Assembly: GCF_900163865.1 (NCBI RefSeq) | Contig: NZ_FUKU01000055.1 | Location: 1 to 64,000 of the forward strand | Direction: 5' to 3' | Length of the DNA: 64,000 nt | From: Sphingobacterium sp. JB170 | GTDB lineage: Bacteria; Bacteroidota; Bacteroidia; Sphingobacteriales; Sphingobacteriaceae | Part shown: positions 1 through 8,581 of the stretch, in pieces | Layout of the letters: every line of letters starts with the position of its first letter | Numbering within the stretch: position 1 is the stretch's first letter | Program-made: the position numbers and the translations under genes | Notes under the pieces: model-generated | Databases searched by the model: none | Told to the model about the DNA's origin: nothing | The model's input: the letters and a program-made list of their open reading frames with translations, nothing else

Positions 1-68
1 AATTGTTTGACTCATATCTTTTTAAATTATTTAAACAAAGGAAGGCATCACATTTGTCGCATGACTTG

Positions 69-671
69 TCATTTGACAATTTCGGTCAAAAATTGAGAGC
101 CTGCAGCTTTGAGGCAAAGCCTGGTATAAAGCAATTGCTTTTCGGTGTTTCCCCAATAGCCGTGTATGGCGGTAAGGTAATGGTAGATATTGCTCCAATA
201 AAGATCTGTACCGTCGCCTACCAGCAGACGGAGCGCTTCCAATAAATTTGTGTAGGCCTTGTCGGTATTTCCTACAACATGCTCCCGCCAGCCTCGCTAA
301 GATGCATATGTCCTTGCTATTTTATCTGTGGTACGGGATGCGTACCACTCAGCACTGCCTATGGCTTGAAAGGCAAACTTCAAACTATCCTTTTGTACAT
401 GCAGATAACTCAACCTCGATTGTACCAAAGCATCATAGCGTCCATCTTTTTCGCTTCCCGGATAGATGTCAAGGCTTAGTTCAAGTCGTTTTGGGTGGCC
501 ATTATTTTGGGATAATCGCGACATGGTTTTTATCCGATCTCCGTTGGTGGTACCTGGATCGTCAATAACCATGTTCTAGGAGTACATAAGCACGGACTAC
601 GCCTGTATTCCATGTGGGCAGAACAGGATAGTGACCAGTGCGAGGATACCTATAAACAACGATCTGTTCAT
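69..671 (-). pseudogene. Decayed exported TPR-like protein with three in-frame amber stops
   Basis: Reading the minus strand from an ATG at 671 gives a 201-codon frame ending in TGA at 69-71. The first 24 codons make a clear signal peptide (MNRSLFIGILALV..., ending GIQA). The frame is then broken by TAG at about codons 25 and 32 and again near codon 126, yet protein-like sequence continues in the same frame after each stop with no frameshift. The last 75 codons are helical (runs such as AYTNLLEALRLLVGDG and LLYTRLCLKAAGS), resembling TPR helices of the membrane-anchored regulators common in this phylum. I infer a recently inactivated gene. The family is not certain, and stop-codon errors in the assembly are the alternative. 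Confidence 0.5.
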
Positions 672-842
672 CCATGAAAAGTATGAAAATGGGGGTGCTT
701 TACCAATGAGATCAATTTTGTAGATGCTTTGTAGACGTTTTCCGTAGACATGTAGTCGCCGTACATGCCGTGAAAAATCGTTTCAGAAAGAAAGGTTTCC
801 TAAATTTGCTTTTGAAACTTTTAATCAAAAAATCAATTAATT

Positions 843-1103
843 ATGACTGCAAAAACCATTTCAATCGTGTCTTACGTCACTATCATTGGGTGGGTTATTG
901 CCTATCTGCAATACAAAAGCAGCAAAAGAAAGAGTGCCCTCGCTTCTTATCATTTGGTACAGGGCTTGGGCGTGTTCATTTTTGCGTTGATTGGTTTTCT
1001 ACCCTTGATATTGTTAATTTTCGGCAATATCGCAGCCAATAACGATGCTTTGACGCCGGCTCCACTGATCGGGGCATTTTTTGAGGGGAAGTTTAATTTT
1101 TAA
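843..1103 (+). CDS. Small DUF4870-like membrane protein, apparently shortened
   Basis: An 86-residue protein. The first 50 residues (ISIVSYVTIIGWVIAYLQYK, then a basic segment, then ASYHLVQGLGVFIF) match the N-terminal pattern of DUF4870-type membrane proteins: one helix, a charged loop with a conserved His, then a second helix. The C-terminus (PLIGAFFEGKF) matches the usual end of the family. Relatives usually run about 105-130 residues, and the middle hydrophobic segment looks missing here, giving two or three helices. Function of the family is unknown. The gene lies 26 bases upstream of the next one on the same strand. The shortening is an inference from recalled family length. Confidence 0.6.
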   Translation: MTAKTISIVSYVTIIGWVIAYLQYKSSKRKSALASYHLVQGLGVFIFALIGFLPLILLIFGNIAANNDALTPAPLIGAFFEGKFNF

Positions 1104-1129
1104 GCCGAAAAAATAAATAATCTAAACAG

Positions 1130-1825
1130 ATGAAATTAATACTCACTTTCAGCTTGCTACTTTTTGTGTACTCGACGAACGCACAGTTTGCCGTGGTAAG
1201 TAGTGACGATGGTTGTGCAGATGTGAGGATAGCACCGAACTCTATTGCAAAAATTTCTTCCCCATTGCAAAATAACATAGCGGTATTGATTGACGAAAAT
1301 TATGCAGACGATAACCCGGGAACCGAATGGGTGCGTGTATATTTCGGCCAAGAACCCTATTGTTTTGACTGCACACCGGATATGACGCAGCATGCATCGG
1401 GATATATCCACAAATCTCAACTTAAAGTACTAGAGGCGTTGGAACCGGTAGCGGACACTATTTTTAATATTGTTTACACGTTAGAAACATTTGATCCCTC
1501 TGATAAGAATATGATCTATGACGAGGGGAGGGATGCTATCGAAAGCATCAATGGCCGTGCTTTTTTCGGAGCGGACTGCGGAACACCCAATACAGAAATT
1601 GTAAAAGCAGTGGCCTTCTTACAAGGCTCGAAAGACACCTATTTCTATATCTCGATGGATTTTCTTTGGAGTATTTTACACGCCGATAATCATTTCACTT
1701 ATTACAAGAATGGCGACTCCTACTTTGCAGTGCAGCAAGTGGGCGAAGGGGCATGTGCTACGGACTTGGTGTGGGTATTCGAACCAAGAGGATTAAAACA
1801 ACGTTTGATGGGAGGAAGACTTTGA
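1130..1825 (+). CDS. Secreted SH3-like protein of unknown function
   Basis: A 231-residue protein with a signal peptide (MKLILTFSLLLFVYSTNAQ, cleavage after the Ala before Gln). The mature N-terminus has the layout of a bacterial SH3-like domain: DGCADVRIAPNS, then strands leading to EWVRVYFG and a closing GYIHKSQLK motif, about residues 20-98. The remaining 130 residues match no family I recognise. Four cysteines in the exported part (including CFDC) could form disulfides. It probably binds peptide or glycan in the periplasm or at the surface, which is inferred from the fold only. It lies in a tract of small exported proteins and shares a strand with its neighbours. Confidence 0.6.
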   Translation: MKLILTFSLLLFVYSTNAQFAVVSSDDGCADVRIAPNSIAKISSPLQNNIAVLIDENYADDNPGTEWVRVYFGQEPYCFDCTPDMTQHASGYIHKSQLKVLEALEPVADTIFNIVYTLETFDPSDKNMIYDEGRDAIESINGRAFFGADCGTPNTEIVKAVAFLQGSKDTYFYISMDFLWSILHADNHFTYYKNGDSYFAVQQVGEGACATDLVWVFEPRGLKQRLMGGRL

Positions 1826-1869
1826 TGATGGCGAGAAAAGGACAATTAATTAACGGGTTTTTAAAATCA

Positions 1870-1962
1870 ATGAAATTCAAGAAGATATTACTCGGGTTTG
1901 GTATCTTGATCCAGCTTGCCTTTTGCAAGATCTATATTAATTTTTCACGATATAGAACGTAA
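1870..1962 (+). pseudogene. Orphan signal-peptide fragment
   Basis: A 30-codon frame (MKFKKILLGFGILIQLAFCK...) starts with a typical lipoprotein-like signal sequence whose Cys falls near codon 19, then stops after a few residues. About 50 bases upstream lies the end of the SH3-like gene. It looks like the 5' stub of a lost exported protein. The alternative is a random hydrophobic ORF; no relatives can be named. Confidence 0.3.
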
Positions 1963-2113
1963 AAAATCCGATTACCATGAAACTACCGAAATCAAAAATA
2001 TCGATCGAAATGCATTCCGATAGCGAACTGAACTTGTAACTGAAATACTTTCGTGCCGATAACAAAAAAAGGATCAACAATATTTAATAACCCTATACTA
2101 TAAATCAAGTGAT

Positions 2114-2809
2114 ATGTTTTTTAGCATTAGACAAAATCAAATAGCCACCCATAAAACCGAAGGATTGGAAAATCCTAATAAAACTGGAAACGCGATGGAA
2201 CTGGTTCTATTCCGCACTGAGGGAAGATCGTTTTTCCACACATCCCATACCAAGCAAGCCTTTGGCGAATATTGGGATGTTGTGCAGGGCAAGGAAATAC
2301 CCAAAAGGCTTTGGACGACCGAAATGAAAGCCAATTGCACAACAAAAGTAAAGGAAGCTCCCAGCCCCCCGTTTTTCTTTAAAGTAACCATCGTTGGCTG
2401 GCTATTTCTGCTGCTTGCTTTTGGCATCATTGGATCTCTTGTTTATGAAGGAATACAAGCTCCGAAACAAGCGGAAAAATACCAACAGGAACTTACAGAA
2501 AAAGCCCGCATTTCTGAAGGGGATGTTTACTTTGGGAATTATAGGGTGTATAAAGAAAAAGGCAATGTTATTGGAAGCGAAGGTGGATTTGGCTGGTTTA
2601 AAGTGGTAAAGATTGAAGATAGCACCTATCACATTTCCAAAAGTGTGGAAACGAGTGATGTTGCCAAACCAAAAGAAGAGGTGAACAGCACCGATTTTGA
2701 ACAGGAAACAAATGCGGTAAAAGCAAAAGAACTAGGAGCCCACCATAAATCGTTTGTTTCGGAAGATGGTCTTGTAGAATTTTCTTTTAGCGAAAAGAAA
2801 AACAAATAA
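2114..2809 (+). CDS. Single-span membrane protein of unknown function
   Basis: A 231-residue frame. One strong membrane helix lies near residues 89-112 (VTIVGWLFLLLAFGIIGSLV), preceded by about 85 residues of soluble sequence and followed by a charged, Glu/Lys-rich soluble part that includes the phrase ISEGDVYFGNYRVYKEKG. There is no signal peptide, so the N-terminal part is probably cytoplasmic. An internal Met at codon 28 (MELVLFRTEG) is an alternative start, because the first 27 residues are low in conserved-looking features. It precedes the WG-repeat gene on the same strand with an 80-base gap and could be co-transcribed with it. Family not recognised. Confidence 0.5.
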   Translation: MFFSIRQNQIATHKTEGLENPNKTGNAMELVLFRTEGRSFFHTSHTKQAFGEYWDVVQGKEIPKRLWTTEMKANCTTKVKEAPSPPFFFKVTIVGWLFLLLAFGIIGSLVYEGIQAPKQAEKYQQELTEKARISEGDVYFGNYRVYKEKGNVIGSEGGFGWFKVVKIEDSTYHISKSVETSDVAKPKEEVNSTDFEQETNAVKAKELGAHHKSFVSEDGLVEFSFSEKKNK

Positions 2810-2887
2810 CGTTGACGAAACTGTTTAAAAGCATTGAGTGATAATCGTTCACTAAAAAACATCCCCTTTTACATCAACGAAGCGAAT

Positions 2888-4582
2888 ATGGTTCAATTGA
2901 AATATTTTATCACATTTTTAACATTGATCGCCGTTATGTCAGCACATAGCCAAGAGCTGTTTTCGACTTATGGCAACTGTACAGAATATACCCACGGTTT
3001 TATAAGTATCGAGGGCGAAAGCAAGGACATCGCACCCCTTTATTGCGACGCCATGAGTTTTTCAGAAGGCCTTGCCGCGGTAAAAAAAGGTGATAAATGG
3101 GGCTTTATCGAAGCGAACAACAACGTGGTCATTGGCTTTCAATACGATGGTGCCCGTAGCTTCAGTGATGGGCAATCCATTGTGCGGCAGGGCGATTTTT
3201 ATGGCGTAATCAATAAGCGGGGCGAGTTTGTGATACCACCGCGGTATTATGATCTAATGTCTTACGAGTTGGAAGGTAAACAGTACTTTATTTCTCGCGA
3301 CAGCACCTTTTTTCAGGGCATCATCGATCGGGAAGGCAAAGAAATCCTTCCACACCGATACACGTATATCATTACATTGGAACCTATTGTCACAACAGAA
3401 CGGAAATTATATAAAAACATACCGTTTTACACAGCGTTTCAGAAGATCGATAGTAGCCAAGGCAGTTTTTACGAGCAATTTAAAGGGAATGCTTTTCAAT
3501 TTTCTCCGGAAAAGGGCCGACACGATATCTACGACCTGCAGTTTAACAAGCTTGCATCCAAATTAGCAACCAATTATTCGGACGGCTTCCAACACCATCA
3601 ACTCCAACGGATTGATACTTTTCTGGAAAAAAACGCGCATAAAAAGATGGAAGAAAAGACAATGGCCATTGACAGCTTACTTGCACTGCCCGAGCTGGAT
3701 TCAATGTCTCAGGTTATCGACCCGTCCTACGTGGGTTCGGGAAGGATGACCAGTAATGAGATAAACAGTTACTTGGACAGCTTGGGGTACCGGGTATTTA
3801 CCGAAAACGGAAAAACTGGGTTGAGAAAAGGAAACGAGATCCTTATTCCAGCACAACATACGGAATTAGAGCGAGTAAATGGCGTCATCCGATTCCCACA
3901 GTCAGAAGATATTGCTATTTTGGAAGAACACTACGGAGGGAGGTTTCGTAACAAAATCAAGGGCATTTTTGATGTGTTTATGGTGATCCCCCACGATGGC
4001 GAGCCTACCCAGGCCAGTCACCAATACAGCTTGAGTGGTGCTATAAAACTACCTGTCCGGATAGTCAACAAACAGAGCAAAAAGGTTATCAGCCGTATTA
4101 CGCCCCTTGGGTTTCTGTACCTCCACACAAAAGCAAACGTGGCCGAAAAAGAAAGCAGGACATATAGTCTCGTCAATTGGAGAGGGCAGGAGTTGCTGCC
4201 TGGAGTCTATCAAAATATTGAAGTTTTAAAAACAGGGCATGTGCTGGTCACCCAAGAGAAGGAAGTGGGAAACGGTATGGAAGAGCATTTTGGATTATTT
4301 AACCGCAAAGGAAAAGAAATTATCCCAGCAGGGATGTATTCGGATATCAAACCCTTTGATAAAACCAGTGACAACCTGTATCTGGCTATTTGGAGCGAGC
4401 ATTACCCAACAATCGCAGAAAAAAAGGAGACCCAATATGCGAATAAAACCTATGTGATTATAAAAGTTGATGGTAATTCGACCAAGGTTATCAACACTTT
4501 TTCTGCAAGTATGGTTTATCCATGGCACCTTGACCCCGAAACCGGCATGTTGCGTTATAAGAGAAATTTTGAAGATAAATAG
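2888..4582 (+). CDS. Exported WG-repeat protein
   Basis: The ATG at 2888 is preferred over the upstream frame start at 2834 because it gives a clean signal peptide (MVQLKYFITFLTLIAVMSAHSQ). The mature part carries WG/KWG repeats: AVKKGDKWGFIEANNNVVI followed by QYDGARSFSDG, then GDFYGVINKRGEFVIPPRYYD, and later TGLRKGNEILIPAQ and HFGLFNRKGKEIIP. These repeats form beta-sheet scaffolds found in exported bacterial proteins, with no fixed activity. The total is 564 residues from the chosen start, with a divergent middle section between the repeats. Likely periplasmic or surface located. Nothing in the neighbours indicates a pathway. Confidence 0.75.
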   Translation: MVQLKYFITFLTLIAVMSAHSQELFSTYGNCTEYTHGFISIEGESKDIAPLYCDAMSFSEGLAAVKKGDKWGFIEANNNVVIGFQYDGARSFSDGQSIVRQGDFYGVINKRGEFVIPPRYYDLMSYELEGKQYFISRDSTFFQGIIDREGKEILPHRYTYIITLEPIVTTERKLYKNIPFYTAFQKIDSSQGSFYEQFKGNAFQFSPEKGRHDIYDLQFNKLASKLATNYSDGFQHHQLQRIDTFLEKNAHKKMEEKTMAIDSLLALPELDSMSQVIDPSYVGSGRMTSNEINSYLDSLGYRVFTENGKTGLRKGNEILIPAQHTELERVNGVIRFPQSEDIAILEEHYGGRFRNKIKGIFDVFMVIPHDGEPTQASHQYSLSGAIKLPVRIVNKQSKKVISRITPLGFLYLHTKANVAEKESRTYSLVNWRGQELLPGVYQNIEVLKTGHVLVTQEKEVGNGMEEHFGLFNRKGKEIIPAGMYSDIKPFDKTSDNLYLAIWSEHYPTIAEKKETQYANKTYVIIKVDGNSTKVINTFSASMVYPWHLDPETGMLRYKRNFEDK

Positions 4583-4796
4583 ATTGAATTAGGTTTCTTG
4601 TAGTGGTTCGAGTTTTGTACCAGAAACTTCACAAAGAAGCAACTTCATTGGTACCTCCGTTTTCTTAGATGCATTAAGGCATTCAACCACATCATAATGA
4701 TTACGGATCGATTTGTAATTTAATGGTTCGATTTAATACTGGCCATTTAAGGAGACAATAGCTCGGTATCAAAGAACATATAATAGTCATATTTCA

Positions 4797-5048
4797 GACG
4801 CTCCATTTAGTTATGATTTCCTAGATTCTTTCTTAAAAACTCAGTATGACGCTGAACAAAGAACGGCAATAACGACCGTTCTATTTGCATTCTTGGCGAT
4901 TGTTGTGGGGTGTTTAGGTCTTTTTGGATGGGCAAGTTTACCTACAGAAAAGAGAGCAACAGAAATAATTATTCGGAAAATTCTTGAAGCATCCATGAGT
5001 TCAATTAGTAGATTTGGACTTGCAAATAAAATCGGCAGTGTCAGTTGA
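4797..5048 (+). pseudogene. C-terminal fragment of an FtsX/MacB-type ABC transporter permease
   Basis: About 84 codons open to a TGA at 5046-5048. They read PFSYDFLDSFLKTQYDAEQR, then a hydrophobic helix ending VVGCLGLFGWAS, then TEKRATEIIIRKILEASMSS. This is the pattern of the last segment of FtsX-like permeases of this phylum: an aromatic PF-Y-FLD motif, a Y-EQR motif, a membrane helix with CLGLFG, and a T(E/K)-R-EI-IRK-LGAS motif. No ATG or recognisable earlier domain precedes it, and the final two helices are missing. It is the relic of a roughly 780-residue efflux-type permease. The rest of 4583-5335 shows nothing else recognisable. Confidence 0.65.
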
Positions 5049-5335
5049 TCAATTTTTTTAAGATATTCTTTTCGGTTATTGAATTGCTCGATGAGAACTA
5101 AGTTTCCCTGATTTTGGGACGTTCAGTAAATTCTTTAAAAGTTACCCTGACAAATCACCGGTTGCTTATCGGAATCAGATGGTGCGAACTACCAAAAGCT
5201 AAAATGTTTTCCGGGCTCTAATTCCCAGTCGTTTGGGTCCAAAATTCAGATAATTTGGCATTTCAACACGATTGAATTATTGAATAATAAAATCTAAAAG
5301 TCAGATTTTCGAATAGTATTATTTATCTTTACAAA

Positions 5336-6022
5336 ATGTTTAAAACTTCTCATTTAACAGTACTAGAAATTATAGTACTTATTTTTATATCTACGTTAGT
5401 CTGTACAGGTATAATCATCGCACGCATCGATATTAGTTTGTTCGAAGAGGTATATGTGGCGGAAGACGGTTTCGTTGAAAACTGGACGGTATTGGTCATG
5501 TTGGTGGCAGCTATGTATGCGCTATATAACTATGCCACTTTGAGAAAAGCAAAAACATTTCACTTTAAGCTTACAATGATTATGATTGCCTTATTTTCAT
5601 TATTTATTGCTGGGGAAGAGATCAGCTGGGGGCAAAGGATCTTTGGGGTTGAAAGCTCAGAGTTTTTTAAAGCTAATAACGGGCAGGGCGAAACGAACTT
5701 GCACAACCTAATTGTTGGGGGAGTTAAAGTGAACAAGATCGTGTTTTCGCAGTTATTGATTTTGGTTACGAGTTTTTATTTAATTCTGCTCCCGATTCTG
5801 TATGAGAAGAACGGTAAAATCCGTGAGATTGTCGATCGGTTTGGATTACCAATTGCAAGATTGTACCAAGTGGTTGGATGTTTGGTTCTTTTCGCATCTA
5901 TCCTTTTAATTCCATCAGGAAAGAATGCCGAGATATTAGAAGTAGGAATTACTACACTTTTCTTATTAATATTCTTATTTCCCAAGAATAAGCATGTGTT
6001 TCTCCGGGAAGACCGCTACTAA
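5336..6022 (+). CDS. Polytopic membrane protein with GEEISWGQRIF motif
   Basis: A 228-residue protein with about six hydrophobic segments (near residues 10-30, 48-66, 78-92, 133-155, 173-192 and 200-215). Between helices it carries EDGFVENWT, the highly polar GEEISWGQRIFGVES, and GQGETNLHNL. I recognise these as the conserved signature of an uncharacterised bacterial integral membrane family, with the charged motifs probably at the membrane face. No activity is established. It stands alone, with long gaps on both sides, and the upstream 280 bases are AT-rich with no clear promoter. The call as a real gene is firm; function is unknown. Confidence 0.6.
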   Translation: MFKTSHLTVLEIIVLIFISTLVCTGIIIARIDISLFEEVYVAEDGFVENWTVLVMLVAAMYALYNYATLRKAKTFHFKLTMIMIALFSLFIAGEEISWGQRIFGVESSEFFKANNGQGETNLHNLIVGGVKVNKIVFSQLLILVTSFYLILLPILYEKNGKIREIVDRFGLPIARLYQVVGCLVLFASILLIPSGKNAEILEVGITTLFLLIFLFPKNKHVFLREDRY

Positions 6023-6130
6023 CTACAATCAGATAACGGGCGTGAAAAATGCTTGCTAGCAATATCCTTACATTTATCTTAATAGTTATCTTTTTATAAA
6101 AGACGTTAACTTAAATTGAATATTGGTTCT

Positions 6131-6289
6131 ATGGAAAAATGGTGCTTATTTTTAGAATTTGTTCAAAAACCATTGGTGGTCGGCAAAAAGATAGCGGATT
6201 ACCAAAGAAAGGTAATTCGCTGGGCAGAGTTGTTATCAGTAGATCTACAAGACAATTTGTTTACAATGTCAATACATACCTACACATAA
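6131..6289 (+). CDS. Possible small ORF, 52 residues
   Basis: An ATG at 6131 opens 52 codons (MEKWCLFLEFVQKPLVVGKK..., ending FTMSIHTYT). Composition is protein-like and there are no low-complexity runs, but no family is recognised and no ribosome site is evident. It may be a remnant or chance ORF. The rest of 6023-6332 shows no other feature. Confidence 0.2.
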   Translation: MEKWCLFLEFVQKPLVVGKKIADYQRKVIRWAELLSVDLQDNLFTMSIHTYT

Positions 6290-6332
6290 ACGTGAAGTGG
6301 AATCTATCATCAGGTTCTGTAGGATAGAAGGG

Positions 6333-6770
6333 TCACTTAATAGTATCTTTCCATAAGGCTACACCAAGTCCTAAAAAGACTAAATCTTTCAAAATAAAAA
6401 AGTCCGTCACAAACACTCCATCTACCGTCTTCCATACTCCAGGAGTTGTAAATAAAAAACTAATTGTAAATCCAAAAATCAAGATCATTAACAATCCAGC
6501 CCATCTTAAGCTACTTTTTATTTTTATTCCTATCAATAGCATTAATCCCGTGATAATTTCTATTATCCCGATTATAATTGAAACGGTTCTAATGGACCAT
6601 ACGTTATAACTCCATCTCATCAAAGGATGAGCTTGAATAAGCGATTTAATTCCTTTGGCTTCTGTTAATGTAAACTTAAAAATACCAATCCATAGTAGAA
6701 CAATTGCTGCACCTAGTATCATGATTAATAGTCCGGTACTTGGCATTTTTATGCTATTTGAATTTTCCAT
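6333..6770 (-). CDS. DUF417 family (YkgB/RclC-type) inner-membrane protein
   Basis: A 145-residue protein with four membrane helices. Signature stretches of DUF417 are present: WIGIFKFTLTEAKGIKSLI near residues 27-45, HPLMRWSYNVWS, a GIIEIITGLMLLIG helix, GFTISFLFTTPGVW, and a TDFFILKDLVFLG end. Members include E. coli RclC/YkgB, linked to reactive-chlorine resistance, but the biochemical role is not known. The length is slightly below the usual 150-190 residues. It is monocistronic on the minus strand, facing the plus-strand genes on either side. A TACCTTTG box at 6791-6798 on the minus strand lies about 20 bases upstream of the start codon. Confidence 0.85.
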   Translation of the reverse strand: MENSNSIKMPSTGLLIMILGAAIVLLWIGIFKFTLTEAKGIKSLIQAHPLMRWSYNVWSIRTVSIIIGIIEIITGLMLLIGIKIKSSLRWAGLLMILIFGFTISFLFTTPGVWKTVDGVFVTDFFILKDLVFLGLGVALWKDTIK

Positions 6771-6790
6771 CGGTCTTTTATTTGTTAAAA

Positions 6791-6798
6791 CAAAGGTA
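6791..6798 (-). promoter_or_regulatory. Candidate -7 box for the DUF417 gene
   Basis: The minus strand reads TACCTTTG, matching the Bacteroidota -7 consensus TAnnTTTG, 20 bases before the start codon. No TTTG -33 element at the usual 19-21 base spacing was found. The remaining stretch to 7412 shows no gene-like frame. Confidence 0.4.
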
Positions 6799-7412
6799 TT
6801 TATAAGAATAGCTTGGTTAGTAGTCTATATTTCCCTAACATATGACGAAATTACCTTTAATCGAGTAAAATGGAATTGCTCGCGTTCTAATTTTTATTCT
6901 TATAGAAGATCTTATAAAGGAATCGGGAACATAGTAGGAGTAAGGGGCAAATTTCAAGGCGCAGGACGTTTTGATTCAGGCTCATTAAAACTTCCTGTAA
7001 AATTTATTTACTTTCTTAAGACAGATATATTTTGCAGAATTTCTTTTGTTTCTCTCCTATAGATTAACCTTCGATACGAGTAAGTATATTTCACTAGCCG
7101 TTATTGGTCTGTTTATCGTAATTCAATTGTTCGTATCAATTAGAATATGGAGAATACGGTTTACAAATATCGAAAACTCATTTAGTTGATCTCTTCGAGA
7201 TATAACACCAAAACCTAGCATTAATGTTCAGTCGAAAATTCAGTTAGATTGTTGAGATCGCAGTTTTTGGGTTAGTTCCACATCGGGGTGCGATGCCGAG
7301 AAGCATATTATCCCGCGTAAGTTCAGATCTATAGGCATCATTTTTGATAGAAAAGAAACGGCAATTCAATACTTTCTTTGCTATATTACCGTTAAACTTA
7401 AAAAGCGAAAAT

Positions 7413-7919
7413 ATGATTGATCAAATTAAAGAAGTAATCCAGCAATTTACGACACAGGAAGTCGGGAGTAATGAACAAATACCCAACGATTTGGCGGGAA
7501 AGGTAGCGAGCGAAACAGGCTCTTCGTTCATAGATGGAATTAAATCAGCAGTCTCTGGTGGGAATTTAGGAGATCTGACGAACTTGTTCAGCAACACTGA
7601 TGCCAATTCGTTGACATCGAATCCCGTAGTGAAAAACATTACGGAGTCGCTAGGCACTAAATTAAATTCAAACGTCGGCCTAGATGCTTCAGCCGCGGGT
7701 GGTTTTGCGAGTACAATTGTTCCAAAGGTTATCACCCTAATCTCTGAGAAAGTGAAAAGTGGTGATTTCAACATCAGTGAAATTTTTGCTTCGCTGACTG
7801 GTGGTGATGCTTCCGCTGCATTAGACCAAAACGGTGATGGAAAACTGGGCTTAGATGATGCTATGAGCGCACTTAAAGACGGAAAATTAGGAGATACACT
7901 TGGTAATTTATTTAAATAA
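7413..7919 (+). CDS. DUF937-like protein with one EF-hand loop
   Basis: The start at 7413 (MIDQIKEVIQQFTTQEV) is preferred over the frame start at 7344, because the 23 residues before it are not conserved-looking and the preceding AAAAAGCGAAAAT is the A-rich leader usual here. The 168-residue protein is rich in Gly, Ser and Ala, with helices typical of DUF937-type proteins. Near its C-terminus, residues 138-149 (DQNGDGKLGLDD) form a canonical calcium-binding EF-hand loop with Asp/Asn at positions 1, 3, 5 and 12. There is no signal peptide. Role unknown; calcium binding is inferred from the loop. A strong terminator follows 60 bases downstream. Confidence 0.7.
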   Translation: MIDQIKEVIQQFTTQEVGSNEQIPNDLAGKVASETGSSFIDGIKSAVSGGNLGDLTNLFSNTDANSLTSNPVVKNITESLGTKLNSNVGLDASAAGGFASTIVPKVITLISEKVKSGDFNISEIFASLTGGDASAALDQNGDGKLGLDDAMSALKDGKLGDTLGNLFK

Positions 7920-7980
7920 TAAATAATCTTTGTCTGATAAAATGTAGTAGGTACCAGTAGGCTACCTATGTATAATAAAA

Positions 7981-8014
7981 ACGTCCCGATCGAATAGTAT
8001 CGGGGCGTTTTTTG
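7981..8014 (+). terminator. Rho-independent terminator
   Basis: A 10-bp stem (ACGTCCCGAT at 7981-7990 with ATCGGGGCGT at 7999-8008, one G-U pair) and an 8-base loop are followed by a run of six T. It terminates the EF-hand gene. Confidence 0.85.
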
Positions 8015-8085
8015 GTACATGGTGCACCGATTTTTGAGAATTAGGACAACAGATTAAAATGTCCTTTAATTTTCTAGTAAGATCT

Positions 8086-8480
8086 CTAATGGCGTTTCTG
8101 TTCTTCAATCTTTGTCAATGAAAACATATCAGTAAAGACGGATCAGCAGCGAAAGTAAACCAAGATCGGTATCTACATTGATCCGCACCCCATTGGGATA
8201 GATAACCTCAACATCCCCTTTTCTGCAAGCCTTATCGATCGTAACAAAGGCGTCGCTGAATGTGTCGTTTTCTTTACTGCGCGAAAACCAGTAATAAAAC
8301 GTAGCCTCATTGATTCCATTTTCCTCGCCGTAGTGTTTCTTGCTCATACCGCTCTGCGGCCAGTCTGGTATCATCGCAAACAGCTGTGCTCTTTTTTCTT
8401 CTTTGCTCATCCAGCAAAGCTACCGACGCCATAAGATGATCCATAGACGTGGATCATAGGGCGGATACGTCGAAATTGGA
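8086..8480 (-). mobile_element. Truncated IS66-type insertion sequence
   Basis: The element retains an intact tnpA and only the first five or so codons of tnpB (ATGTTTTCATTGACA on the minus strand, near 8113-8127), followed by unrelated sequence ending in TAG. Upstream of tnpA lies a small inverted repeat GATCCA-TAGACG-TGGATC (8442-8459). I could not identify terminal inverted repeats or target duplications, so the outer limits are approximate. The deletion breakpoint sits inside tnpB. Confidence 0.55.
8129..8410 (-). CDS. tnpA: IS66-family TnpA-like accessory protein, orphan
   Basis: A 93-residue protein. It has the N-terminal helix-turn-helix part of IS66 TnpA (SGMSKKHYGEENGINEATFYYWFSR, about residues 20-44) and the family's C-terminal beta motif VEVIYPNGVRINVDTDLGLLSLLIRL. 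TnpA is one of two small proteins accompanying the IS66 transposase TnpC. Downstream, the expected tnpB begins one base after the stop (MFSLT at 8127-8113) and then loses similarity and stops within 13 codons. tnpC is absent, so the gene is a non-mobile relic. Confidence 0.8.
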   Translation of the reverse strand: MSKEEKRAQLFAMIPDWPQSGMSKKHYGEENGINEATFYYWFSRSKENDTFSDAFVTIDKACRKGDVEVIYPNGVRINVDTDLGLLSLLIRLY

Positions 8481-8581
8481 ATGGAACGTATCAAGAATAA
8501 CCCTGATTTACAGCATTTGGGGCGGCAGGGGTAAACAACTTCTTATTACTATATTAGCATATCGAACTTGAATAAAAAGCA

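Noticed and set aside
7421..8020. 199-codon minus-strand frame over the EF-hand gene
   Set aside because: It runs through the plus-strand terminator and mirrors the Ser/Ala-rich plus frame; the plus-strand gene has a proper start, EF-hand and terminator.
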